Source of the DNA: CF-161 sp035263645
GTDB taxonomy: Bacteria > Chloroflexota > Dormibacteria > Dormibacterales > Dormibacteraceae
Reading direction: 5' to 3'
DNA: 14,517 nucleotides
Assembly (NCBI GenBank): GCA_035263645.1
Contig: DATFRD010000439.1
Span: forward strand, 1-14,517
Made by a program: the position numbers and the translations under genes. Positions 1-7,494 of this stretch are shown here, one piece after another; positions within the stretch are counted from its first letter, which is position 1, and each line of letters starts with the position of its first letter. The notes under the pieces were generated by a model. The model worked only from the letters and a program-made list of their open reading frames with translations, had not been told where the DNA came from and made no database searches.

Positions 1-115
1 CGGGGACCCCGGGTCCGGCGTTGCCTCCTGCGGTGCTCAGTCACGCCCTGGAGGGCGCTCCTTCCGCTCCTCGTCGGCGCCACCGGATCTGGGGCACCTG
101 GAACCCAAATCTCTC

Positions 116-131
116 GGCCAGGTTTCCGGCC
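116..131 (-). terminator. possible weak hairpin downstream of the carboxylase gene
   Basis: GGCC at 116-119 and GGCC at 128-131 can pair. Inside, GG (121-122) pairs with CC (126-127), with one bulged A and a TTT loop. It lies about 11 nt past the carboxylase stop codon on the minus strand. No T-run follows it, so it is at best a weak or factor-assisted terminator. The rest of 1-141 holds nothing else I can support; the short reading frame there has no convincing start or protein character. Confidence 0.2.
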
Positions 132-141
132 GCACCCCTAG

Positions 142-3100
142 CTACCACGCGTCGACGAACGGCCGCTTCTTCGGACCGGCGCGGGGGAAGGGGGGCGGCG
201 CAGTCGCCAGGACCGACGTGATCCAGCGCCGCGAGTCGGCGGGGTCGATCACGTCGTCGATCTCGAAGAACGCGGCGGCGTTGAGCGCCCTGCCGTGCCG
301 GTACCGCTCGGCCACCATCCGGTCGAACCACGCCCTCCGCTCCGCGGCGTCCTCGATGGCGGCCAGCTCCTTCCGGTAGCCGAGCTTCACCTGGCCCTCC
401 AGCCCCATGCCCCCGAACTCGCCCGTGGGCCAGGCCACGGCGAACGCCGGCATCTTCGAGCTGCCGCCCGCCATCGCCAGGGCCCCCAGCCCGTAGCACT
501 TGCGGAGCACGATCGTGAAGAAGGGCACACCGAGGTTGGCGCCGACCAGGAACATGCGGTTGGCGTGCCGCACCAGCGCCTCGCGCTCGGCTTCCGGGCC
601 GACCATGATCCCCGGCGTGTCGCAGAGGAAGAGGATCGGGAGGTCGAACGCGTCGCACAGCTGCATGAAGCGCGCGGCCTTGTCGGCGCCGTCGCTGTCG
701 ATGGCGCCGGCCAGGTGGCCCGGGTTGTTCGCGACGATGCCGAGCGGCCGTCCCTCGACGCGCGCCAGCGCCGTCACCATCCCGACGCCGAAGCGAGGGC
801 GCAGCTCCAGGACGGAGCCGGCGTCGGCCAGTGTCCGGATCACGCGGCGGACGTCGTAGACGCGCAGCCGGTTCTCGGGGACCAGGCGGCGCAGTGCCTC
901 CTGGTCGGCGCATTCCCAGGTGGGCAGCGCGCCCTGGAAGTAGGAGAGGTACCGGCGTGCCACTGCCACCGCCTCCGCCTCGTCGGCGACGGCGACGTCG
1001 ACCACCCCGTTGGGCACCTGCACCCGCATCGGCGCGACCTCCTCCGGCCGGTAGACGCCCAGGCCGCCGCCCTCGATCATCGCCGGCCCGCCCATCCCGA
1101 TCGTTGCGTTGGCGGTTGCGATGATGACATCGGCGCAGCCGAGCAGCGCCGCGTTCCCCGCGAAGCACCGCCCGGAGACGATGCTCACCAGCGGGACCAG
1201 CCCGCTGAGCTTCGCATAGAAGTTGAAGGCCAGCACCTTGAAGCCGGACACGCCGCGTCCGTCGCTGTCGCCGGCGCGCCCCCCACCGCCCTCCGCGAAG
1301 AGGACCAGCGGCAGCCGGCGGCGCGCGGCCAGCTCGAAGACGCGGTCCATCTTCTCGTGGCCGAAGCCCCCCTGGGTCCCGGCGAGGACCGTGTAGTCGT
1401 AGGCCATCACCGCGCACTCGGCGCGGTCGGCCGGGAAGACGTCGCCGTTGACCCTCGCCAGGCCGGCGACGATGCCGTCGGCGGGCGTGCGCTCGATCAG
1501 CTCCCCCTCGGGTCGGCGCAGCCGCTGGGCGGCGACGACAAGCGGCGCGTACTCGACGAAGGAGCCGGGGTCGCACAGGTCGTCGAGGTTCTCGCGGGCG
1601 GTCCGCTGTCCGGTCCTGCGACGCTGCTCGACCGCGGCCGGTCGCGCGGCGTCCAGCGTGAGGGCGTGGCGGTCCTGCACCTCCTGGAGATCCTGGCGAA
1701 CGCCCGCGAGCTCCTGCTCGGCGTCCTCGCCGGCCTCCCCGCCCGCGCTGTCTGCCGGCGCGGGCTGGAGCAGGATCACGACGTGGCCGGCCAGGATCGC
1801 TTCCCCGGCGGTCACGGCGACGCGCGTCACGGTGCCGGCCGAGGCCGCAGTGACCGGGTGCTCCATCTTCATCGCTTCCATCACGACCAGCTGCTGGCCG
1901 GCGCGGACCTCGTCGCCCTCGGCGACCCCGACGCTGACCACCGTCCCCTGGAGCGGCGCCACGACCGCCCTGAGGCCCTGGGCCTCGGCCGCCGCGATCT
2001 CGGCCGGCGCAGCCTCGTCGTCGTCCGCCTGGGCTCGGGTCTTGCCGTAGTGCAGGACCGCCAGCGGGTCGGTCGAGTCGACGCGCGCGCCGGCGCGGCC
2101 GGAGGCGGCCTCGTCGCCCGCGAGGTCGGCGAAGAGCCGGCGGTGCGCCTGGGGCCGGGCCAGCTCGGCCATCCGGTCGTCGACGAGCCGCGTGTGCAGG
2201 CGCCCGGCGACGACGTCCTCGTCCAGGAGCAGGTTCTGGAGGAACGGGATGTTGGTGGCGACGCCCTCGATGCGGAACTCGCAGAGCGCCCGGTAGGCCT
2301 TCGCCAGGACCGGACCGAGGCCGTCGGTGGCGGTGTGGGCGATGACCTTGGCGAGGAGGGGGTCGAACCGCGGGTTGGGCCGATACCCGGCGTGGCCGCA
2401 GGTGTCCACACGAACCCCGGGCCCGGACGGCACCTCGAAGGCGCGCACGGTGCCCGTGGAGGGCCGGAGCCCGCCGTCCGGGGACAGCACCTCGCAGCTC
2501 ACGCGGAGCTGGACCGCCGTGCCGCGCGGCTCCGGGACGCCGTCCGGGTCGAGCCCCAGCTGGGCCAGGGTCCGGCCCGCGGCGAGCGCGAGCTGGGTCT
2601 CGACCAGGTCGACGCCGGTCACCTCCTCGGTCACGGTGTGCTCGACCTGGAGTCGTGGGTTGGCCTCGATGAAGGCGAAGTCGCCGGGCCGGTCGGGCTG
2701 TGCGGCGTCCACGAGGAACTCGAAGGTGCCGATGCCGTCGAACGGCGCCGCGGCGGCCATCGCCATCGCCGCCTCCAGCAGCCGCTGCCGGGTGGCGGCC
2801 GGGAGCCCAGGCGAGGGCGCCAGCTCGACCAGCTTCTGGTGGCGCCGCTCCAGGCTGCAGTCGCGCTCCCAGAGGTGGCTGACGACGCCGGTCGCGTCGG
2901 CGAGGACCTGCACCTCGACGTGCCGCGCGCGAGGCTGGAAGCGCTCGGCGTAGAGGTCGCCGCTGCCGAACGCCTGCAGGGCCTCGGAGCGGCACCGGCC
3001 GTACGCCTCCTCCACGTCCTCGACCCGCTCCACCAGCCGCATGCCGCGGCCGCCGCCGCCCGCCGCGGCCTTGAGCATGACGGCCGCCCCCGGGCCGAGC

Positions 3101-3546
3101 GACTCCAGGAACGCCGTCGCCTCGGCCGCGGAGCGGAGGACGTGGGTGCCGGCCAGCACGGGTACGTCGCAGCGCTCGGCGAGCTCCCGAGCCCGCGCCT
3201 TGTCGCCGAACAGCCGCAGGGCCTCGGGCGTGGGTCCGACGAACGTGATGCCGGCCGCCCGGCACCGCTCTGCGAAGTCTGCGCTCTCGCTCAGGAACCC
3301 GTATCCCGGGTGCAGCGCATCACAGCCGGCCGCCGCGGCGACCTCCACCAGGTGGGCCGCGTCGAGGTAGGCCGCGGGGCCGGTGCCCTGGAGCCGCCGG
3401 ACCTCGTCCGCCAGGCGCGTGTGAAGCGAGCCGACGTCGTCCTCCGAACAGACGGCGACCGTCTCCAGGCCCAGCCCGGACGCCGCCCGCAGCACGCGGA
3501 CGGCGACCTCACCGCGGTTCGCGACCAGCAGCCTCCGCACCGTCAC
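142..3546 (-). CDS. single-chain biotin-dependent acyl-CoA carboxylase (BC-BCCP-CT)
   Basis: One 1134-residue chain carries all three activities of a biotin-dependent acyl-CoA carboxylase. Biotin is carboxylated with ATP and bicarbonate, then the carboxyl group is moved to an acyl-CoA. The biotin carboxylase domain covers about residues 1-450: HPGYGFLSE, the ATP-grasp glycine loop GGGGRGM at 163-169, ERDCSLERRHQK from 227, and NPRLQVEH at 296-303 with the catalytic Arg298. The biotin carrier domain holds EAMKM with the biotinyl lysine near 560. The carboxyltransferase domain runs from about 645 to the end, with both N- and C-type halves (GQRTARENL near its start, DTPGIMVGPEAE later). This is the order seen in long-chain acyl-CoA carboxylase (LCC) of mycobacteria; the substrate here is not determined. 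I chose the GTG at 3546 because homology begins at VRRLLVANRGE. An upstream in-frame ATG at 3681 would add 45 unconvincing residues, and a second GTG at 3540 is also possible. The gene appears monocistronic, and no strong SD is visible. The 225 bp between it and the divergent peptidase gene hold no other supported gene. Confidence 0.93.
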   Translation of the reverse strand: MTVRRLLVANRGEVAVRVLRAASGLGLETVAVCSEDDVGSLHTRLADEVRRLQGTGPAAYLDAAHLVEVAAAAGCDALHPGYGFLSESADFAERCRAAGITFVGPTPEALRLFGDKARARELAERCDVPVLAGTHVLRSAAEATAFLESLGPGAAVMLKAAAGGGGRGMRLVERVEDVEEAYGRCRSEALQAFGSGDLYAERFQPRARHVEVQVLADATGVVSHLWERDCSLERRHQKLVELAPSPGLPAATRQRLLEAAMAMAAAAPFDGIGTFEFLVDAAQPDRPGDFAFIEANPRLQVEHTVTEEVTGVDLVETQLALAAGRTLAQLGLDPDGVPEPRGTAVQLRVSCEVLSPDGGLRPSTGTVRAFEVPSGPGVRVDTCGHAGYRPNPRFDPLLAKVIAHTATDGLGPVLAKAYRALCEFRIEGVATNIPFLQNLLLDEDVVAGRLHTRLVDDRMAELARPQAHRRLFADLAGDEAASGRAGARVDSTDPLAVLHYGKTRAQADDDEAAPAEIAAAEAQGLRAVVAPLQGTVVSVGVAEGDEVRAGQQLVVMEAMKMEHPVTAASAGTVTRVAVTAGEAILAGHVVILLQPAPADSAGGEAGEDAEQELAGVRQDLQEVQDRHALTLDAARPAAVEQRRRTGQRTARENLDDLCDPGSFVEYAPLVVAAQRLRRPEGELIERTPADGIVAGLARVNGDVFPADRAECAVMAYDYTVLAGTQGGFGHEKMDRVFELAARRRLPLVLFAEGGGGRAGDSDGRGVSGFKVLAFNFYAKLSGLVPLVSIVSGRCFAGNAALLGCADVIIATANATIGMGGPAMIEGGGLGVYRPEEVAPMRVQVPNGVVDVAVADEAEAVAVARRYLSYFQGALPTWECADQEALRRLVPENRLRVYDVRRVIRTLADAGSVLELRPRFGVGMVTALARVEGRPLGIVANNPGHLAGAIDSDGADKAARFMQLCDAFDLPILFLCDTPGIMVGPEAEREALVRHANRMFLVGANLGVPFFTIVLRKCYGLGALAMAGGSSKMPAFAVAWPTGEFGGMGLEGQVKLGYRKELAAIEDAAERRAWFDRMVAERYRHGRALNAAAFFEIDDVIDPADSRRWITSVLATAPPPFPRAGPKKRPFVDAW

Positions 3547-3758
3547 GCGCGCTCGGCACCAGGATCGATCAGACGGGAAAGCGCATTCACCACCAGTAGG
3601 ATGCCGAGGAACGAGGCCGAAGAGACGAGCGAGATCGCCCGAGGCGGGGCCAGTGCTCTCCCGGCCCCTGCTCTCGACCATTGCTCTGGCACGAAGGCGG
3701 CTCGTTCAGGCCCTGCACGCTCGGACGCGCGCTGAAGGTCGTCGGCGGACGGTGAGGG

Positions 3759-3764
3759 CATACT
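3759..3764 (+). promoter_or_regulatory. leaderless-type -10 box (CATACT) of the metallopeptidase gene
   Basis: GCATACTG places CATACT (4/6 match to TATAAT) exactly 7 nt before the ATG at 3772. That spacing would start transcription at or next to the ATG. No SD is visible before this start, which fits a leaderless mRNA. No good -35 is visible. The same octamer sits at the same distance before the dehydrogenase ATG at 13162. Confidence 0.5.
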
Positions 3765-3771
3765 GGGCGCG

Positions 3772-4839
3772 ATGCTCCGCAGCTGGCCGCGCAGCCACCT
3801 CCTGGCCGCTGCGTCGACAGCCGTCGCGCTGGTCGCGGCCTGCGTCTGGCTGGTGATCGCCACCTGGCAGTACCTCCACCCATCCGACCTGCCCTCACTC
3901 CTCGGGGACACGGCTCCTGTCGCGCTGGCGACGGTCGCCGGCCTCGCCGCGCTGGTGGGCGGGGTCGCCGGCCTCGCGTTCTCACACCAGCGCCTCCGCT
4001 TCCTCGCGCTGACGCTGGTCGCCCTCGCCGCGCTGTCGGCGCCGCTGGCCGTCACCGGCGTGTCGCTCGAGACGCTGAACGACTGGAACTTCGCCAACCG
4101 GGCGTTCATCGGCGCGCTCTTTCCTGTCATCGCGACGGAGCTGGGCGGCGACCTGCCGGAGGTGACCACGACGGCGCACTACGTCATCCACCACTCCCGC
4201 CGACTCCCCGACTGGGAGGTGCAGCGCCTCGAACAGCAGTGGCAGGACCTGCAGCGCGACCTCGGCACGGAGCCACCGGGCAGGATCGAGCTGTACCTGG
4301 ACGACGCCGGGACAATCCGGCAGCGGCTGGGGGCCAACGGTGCGACGGATGGCAGGCTGGTGTTCTCCCTGCCCCTGCCGGCCACCGGCTGCGCCACGGC
4401 GCTCCACGAGGTCGCCCACAGCTTCATGTACACGCGCCGTAGTGCCTACTCGATGCCTCAGCTCCTCGACGAGGGCTGGGCTCGCTCCCACCAGGGCTGC
4501 AGCCTCCGTGACCTCGACGAGGCTGTGCTCGATGTGGCGAGGCTGGGACTCCTGGTGCCGCTGGAGGACCGGCTCACCGCCGCCGACTTCGGGAGCGCGC
4601 GCTTCGGGGGCTCGTTCAGCGGCTATGCCGTGGCCGGCTCATTCGTGGACTACCTGATCCGGGTCCACGGCATGGCCCGGTACCTGCGCCTCGTGGACAG
4701 CACCGGGATCGAGAACCTGCCGGCCACCGCCGCCACCGTCTACGGCATCCCGTTCTCGCGGCTCGAGGCGAGCTGGCTCGGGGACATCGCGCGCCGTGAG
4801 AGCGTGGGGTCGCTGCGGTTCGCCAGCCCCCGACGCTGA
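3772..4839 (+). CDS. membrane-anchored HExxH zinc metallopeptidase (peptidase MA-like)
   Basis: A 355-residue protein begins with three hydrophobic segments at about 11-34, 47-70 and 76-98. A soluble domain follows that would face the outside if the N-terminus is inside. HEVAH at 212-216 is the HExxH zinc motif. E234 in LLDEGWA lies 18 residues after the second His and fits the third zinc ligand of gluzincins. Further on, YAVAGSFVDYLIRVHG and a C-terminal VYGIPFSRLEASW segment match what is typical of peptidase-MA-like proteins. Role: probable cell-surface proteolysis; the substrate is unknown. The ATG is chosen because the -10 box lies 7 nt upstream and the first residues lead into the first membrane segment. 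Its last 201 bp overlap, on the opposite strand, the reading frame of the membrane protein at 4639-5577. Confidence 0.8.
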   Translation: MLRSWPRSHLLAAASTAVALVAACVWLVIATWQYLHPSDLPSLLGDTAPVALATVAGLAALVGGVAGLAFSHQRLRFLALTLVALAALSAPLAVTGVSLETLNDWNFANRAFIGALFPVIATELGGDLPEVTTTAHYVIHHSRRLPDWEVQRLEQQWQDLQRDLGTEPPGRIELYLDDAGTIRQRLGANGATDGRLVFSLPLPATGCATALHEVAHSFMYTRRSAYSMPQLLDEGWARSHQGCSLRDLDEAVLDVARLGLLVPLEDRLTAADFGSARFGGSFSGYAVAGSFVDYLIRVHGMARYLRLVDSTGIENLPATAATVYGIPFSRLEASWLGDIARRESVGSLRFASPRR

Positions 4840-5577
4840 CCCGTTCCGCGGCACGGTCCGGTCCGGCCCGGGGCGACGGGGTGGCTGCCTCGCCGGGAGC
4901 CGCCGCCGATTGAGCTGGAACGGCACGTCCAGCAGGGCGAACAGGATCACCGCCAGCGCTGCCGTCTCCAGGAGGTACCACGGCCACGGGCCCATCAGGT
5001 CGAACAGCGTGGGAACCGCGGGCGGCTGGCGCAGGTACATGTAGTCGCCTCCGGTCAGCACGTCCGCCAGGCCCACCGCGGCGGCGTAGGCCGCGGTCAC
5101 GAGGGCCGCCCGTCGGACGGCCCCCGGTCCCGGCTGCCGGCGCAGGCCGACCACCAGGAACAGCGCCGCGGCCACGATCCCGCCGTGGGCCGCGTAGTAC
5201 TGGAAATAGAGGAGGCTCGGGAACGGCTGCGGCACGTCCGGCGTCACCAGCGCCAGGGCGGTGCCGGCCAGGGCCCAGAAGTAGAGCAGCTCGACGAGCG
5301 CCTGGCGCCGCGTCCACAGCGCGAGGGCGCCGAGGACGGTGCCGGCGTCGCAGATGTGCAGGGGCAGGCCCAGGGCCGGCGTCCATGCGCGCTGGACCAC
5401 CAGCCACCCGATCCAGAGCGCCTCGGAGAGGACCAGGAACACCCCCAGCGCAACCGCCATGGGTCTCGCCCAGCGTCCGGGCCCTCGCCGCGCGGCCACG
5501 CACAGGGCCACCGCAGCGGCCCCGGTGACGGCGACGCCGGCCAGGTGCTCGGTCGAGAGGTCGAAGGGGCTGGTCAT
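4639..5577 (-). CDS. TIGR02206/YwaF-family integral membrane protein with long C-terminal tail
   Basis: The first ~230 residues contain about six to seven hydrophobic segments. They also carry the family's characteristic stretches: LPLHICDAGTVLGALAL, ELLYFWALAGTALALVTPD, FPSLLYFQYYAAHGG, and GGDYMYLRQPP...PTLFDLMGPWPWYLL. These match the TIGR02206 (YwaF-like) membrane protein family, whose function is unknown. I chose the ATG at 5577 (MTSPFDLSTEHL) because the 27 residues upstream in frame (from 5658) are not family-like. A weak GAGG lies about 13 nt upstream. The protein is 312 residues, but the family core ends near residue 230. Residues from about 247 on are encoded antisense to the metallopeptidase 3' end and look like low-complexity, unconstrained sequence. 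The membrane core is certain; the tail is probably real read-through without function, or marks a lost stop codon. Confidence 0.8.
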   Translation of the reverse strand: MTSPFDLSTEHLAGVAVTGAAAVALCVAARRGPGRWARPMAVALGVFLVLSEALWIGWLVVQRAWTPALGLPLHICDAGTVLGALALWTRRQALVELLYFWALAGTALALVTPDVPQPFPSLLYFQYYAAHGGIVAAALFLVVGLRRQPGPGAVRRAALVTAAYAAAVGLADVLTGGDYMYLRQPPAVPTLFDLMGPWPWYLLETAALAVILFALLDVPFQLNRRRLPARQPPRRPGPDRTVPRNGSASGAGEPQRPHALTARDVPEPARLEPRERDAVDGGGGGRQVLDPGAVHEAQVPGHAVDPDQVVHE

Positions 5578-5709
5578 GGCGGGCAGCTTGCCTCGGCTGG
5601 GGTTGCCAACGGAGGTCGCGAGCGGGGCCTCGGGGCCATCCCATGACAAGGCCGCCACCTAGAGTATGGGAGATTCCAGCTGGCGCTCTCCGCCGAGGGG
5701 CGGCAGATC

Positions 5710-6471
5710 GTGGCCTCGCCGGTAGCCTTGCCGGCAGCGATGCCCGGCTGGAACCCGTACCTCGAGGACTGGGCCGCGGCCTGTGGTCACCGCGTCCGGG
5801 CCAGGGTCGCCACCGAGTTCGGCCGGAACCCGCTGGAGCGCAGGATGCTGGCGGCGTGGGGGAGGACGGAGCACAACCTCCGTGAGATCCGTACGCACCT
5901 GACCCACTGGTACGCGTTCAGCGTCCCGACGGAGGACACGCTGGAGTGTCTGGCCAGGTATGCGCCGCTCGTCGAGGTCGGCGCGGGGACCGGCTACTGG
6001 GCCCGGTGCCTGCGCGAGCGCGGCGTCGACGTGGAGGCGTACGACGAGATGGGGGACGAGTGGCGCACCTGGTTCCGGCCCTCGCGACTGGAGGAGGTCG
6101 AGACCGGGGCCGGCGGCAGCGAGCTCGTCGCCAGGCCCGACCCCGACCGGTCCGAGCCCTTCCTGTGGACGGAGGTCGCGGCGGGCGGGCCCGAGGCCCT
6201 CGGCCGCCACGCCGGCCGGACGCTGCTGCTGTGCTGGCCGGGCCCCTGGAACGCCTTCGATCAGGCGGCGCTCCTCGCCCACCAGGGCGACCACGTCGCC
6301 CTGGTGAGCGACGCCTCCGGCGGGAGCACCTCCCCCGGGTTGGGCCCGCTGCTGCGCCGGGAATGGACCCGCGTGGACGAGGCACCCGTCGCGCGGTGGC
6401 CGGCCACTGCGGACGGGCTCGTGGTCTGGCGCCGGAAGCGGCGGCTCGACTCCGACCGTGCTCCGTGGTGA
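5710..6471 (+). CDS. SAM-dependent methyltransferase-like protein
   Basis: A 253-residue soluble protein. VEVGAGTGYWAR at about 88-99, followed by RGVDVEAYDE, is a class I methyltransferase motif I and its next strand. The preceding YAFSVPTEDTLECLARYAP and the later TEVAAGGPEAL...RTLLLCWPGPW fit a conserved family of uncharacterised Rossmann-fold proteins. The substrate is unknown, and catalytic activity cannot be judged from sequence alone. The GTG at 5710 has a GAGGGG about 10 nt upstream; an ATG at 5740 (MPGWNPYLEDW) is an equally plausible start. TAGAGT at 5660-5665 could be a -10 box, but no -35 fits. The gene diverges from the YwaF-like gene across 132 bp. Confidence 0.7.
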   Translation: MASPVALPAAMPGWNPYLEDWAAACGHRVRARVATEFGRNPLERRMLAAWGRTEHNLREIRTHLTHWYAFSVPTEDTLECLARYAPLVEVGAGTGYWARCLRERGVDVEAYDEMGDEWRTWFRPSRLEEVETGAGGSELVARPDPDRSEPFLWTEVAAGGPEALGRHAGRTLLLCWPGPWNAFDQAALLAHQGDHVALVSDASGGSTSPGLGPLLRREWTRVDEAPVARWPATADGLVVWRRKRRLDSDRAPW

Positions 6472-6485
6472 CGTGCGCGGCCAGC

Positions 6486-6509
6486 GGGGAGGGGGTGCGG
6501 GGGCGCGGG
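6486..6509 (+). other. potential G-quadruplex in the methyltransferase-lipoprotein gap
   Basis: Four G-runs with short loops (GGGG-A-GGGGG-TGC-GGGGG-CGC-GGG) satisfy the simple four-tract quadruplex pattern on the plus strand. It starts 15 nt after the methyltransferase stop, within the 123-bp gap before the lipoprotein start. It overlaps the 10-bp palindrome GCGGGCCCGC (6505-6514). In so GC-rich a genome such runs can arise by chance. Confidence 0.35.
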
Positions 6510-6594
6510 CCCGCCGCCGGGGGACGCCGTGCTGCTTACAGATTCCTGACGGTTCGCGCGCAACCCCCGGCGCGGGCACGGCGTACTTCCTGGC

Positions 6595-7353
6595 GTGCCG
6601 ATAATCAGGTACGTCCTGCCGGGGATCGCCGCCGTGCTGCTGGCCGCGTGCGGCGCCACCTCCGCCTCCCCGACCGCGGCCCACTCGGCCGCCTCGGCCT
6701 CGCCGGCGTCGCGTGCTGCGGGCCAGGCTGGCTTCGGGGCCGGCGTGAGCGGCAAGGTCGTCCAGCTCACCGCCACGCAGCTGCAGCTGAACGGCCAGAG
6801 CGGCTCTGCGACCGTCGACTATGCCGCCGACACCCCCGTGCTCCAGACTGCGGCGGGCTCGCTGAGCGACATCCAGGCCGGCGTGTGCGTCGCGGCGACC
6901 GGGCCGCCGGCCGCCGGCGGCGGCGTCGACGCCACGACGCTGTCGGTGATGCTGAACATGAACGGCCAGTGCACCGGCGCCGGATCCCCGGGCGGCGGAG
7001 CGCGACCCGACGCGTCGCCGCGACCCGGCGCCTCGCCCCGGCCGCGCGGCTCGCCCGGCGCCTTCGGGGGCGGGACGGCGGTCCGCGGCAAGGTCACCGC
7101 CGTGAGCGGGAGCTCGCTGACGGTGCAGCCGGCGACGGGCAGCCCGGTGACGGTCGACGTGACGTCCACCACCAGGATCACCAGGATCGAGCTGGGGGCC
7201 ACCACCCAGCTGGCCGTCGGCCAGTGCGTGACGGCCAGCGGCCAGCGGGACGCCACGGGCGCGGTCCAGGCCAGGCAGATCACGATCTTCCCCGCCGGCC
7301 CGGCCGGCTGCGTGCCAGCCTTCGGCGGCGTACGGCAGTCGCCTGCCGCCTGA
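6595..7353 (+). CDS. secreted lipoprotein with two DUF5666-like repeats
   Basis: A 252-residue protein begins with a short hydrophobic signal. Its lipobox LAAC has the modified cysteine at position 19, so it should be anchored to the outer face of the membrane. A Ser/Ala-rich linker follows. Two related beta-rich repeats come next: VSGKVVQLTATQLQL...ADTPV...IQAGVCVAATG and VRGKVTAVSGSSLTVQP...TSTTRIT...LAVGQCVTASG. A Gly/Pro/Arg/Ser-rich linker separates them. This repeat pattern is that of DUF5666, an OB-like domain of unknown role. The start is GTG with no clear SD; the next residues lead straight into the signal peptide, so the start is likely right. It probably has its own transcript or follows the methyltransferase gene. 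Confidence 0.7.
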   Translation: MPIIRYVLPGIAAVLLAACGATSASPTAAHSAASASPASRAAGQAGFGAGVSGKVVQLTATQLQLNGQSGSATVDYAADTPVLQTAAGSLSDIQAGVCVAATGPPAAGGGVDATTLSVMLNMNGQCTGAGSPGGGARPDASPRPGASPRPRGSPGAFGGGTAVRGKVTAVSGSSLTVQPATGSPVTVDVTSTTRITRIELGATTQLAVGQCVTASGQRDATGAVQARQITIFPAGPAGCVPAFGGVRQSPAA

Positions 7354-7418
7354 GGCCAACACCACCGCCCGGGCCGACGTCAGGCCCGCGAATCGTCCGC
7401 GGAATCCGGGTCTGAGCC

Positions 7419-7432
7419 GGCTTTCGAGAGCC
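7419..7432 (+). terminator. weak hairpin between lipoprotein and dioxygenase genes
   Basis: GGCTT (7419-7423) pairs with GAGCC (7428-7432) around a TCGA tetraloop, with one G-U pair. An alternative CCGGG/CCCGG pairing (7406-7410 with 7431-7435) overlaps it. No T-run follows. The 141-bp gap otherwise contains only the dioxygenase ribosome binding site at its end. Confidence 0.2.
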
Positions 7433-7494
7433 CGGGTCCTTCAGGATGGAAGCTGCTGCCGCAAGCAAGACCTTCCGCTGAGGAGCTGCGAAAA

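Noticed and set aside
3543..3640. Minus-strand frame ending SFLGILLVVNALSRLIDPG whose TGA overlaps the carboxylase GTG (GTGA)
   Set aside because: It looks like a membrane helix or the tail of a permease and hints at coupling. However, no acceptable start or SD exists, upstream residues are shadow-like, and codons (CTA, AAT, CTT, TCT, GGT) are unlike the local GC-ending usage. Probably chance, possibly an old remnant.
41..3735. Very long open frames on both strands (1074 residues on minus from 3265, 1146 residues on plus from 295) over the carboxylase gene
   Set aside because: They are Arg/Pro/Gly-rich or His/Asp-rich shadow frames caused by the high GC. The carboxylase frame explains the region with conserved motifs throughout.
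5659..7415. Long frames on minus (568 residues from 7365) and plus (489 residues from 5946) across the methyltransferase and lipoprotein genes
   Set aside because: Shadow frames: no domain features, biased composition, and both cross well-supported genes and intergenic gaps.
7446..7481. 11-residue frame (MEAAAASKTFR) whose stop overlaps the dioxygenase SD
   Set aside because: No SD or promoter-like -10 box precedes its ATG, and composition is unremarkable. Possible upstream frame, but unsupported.
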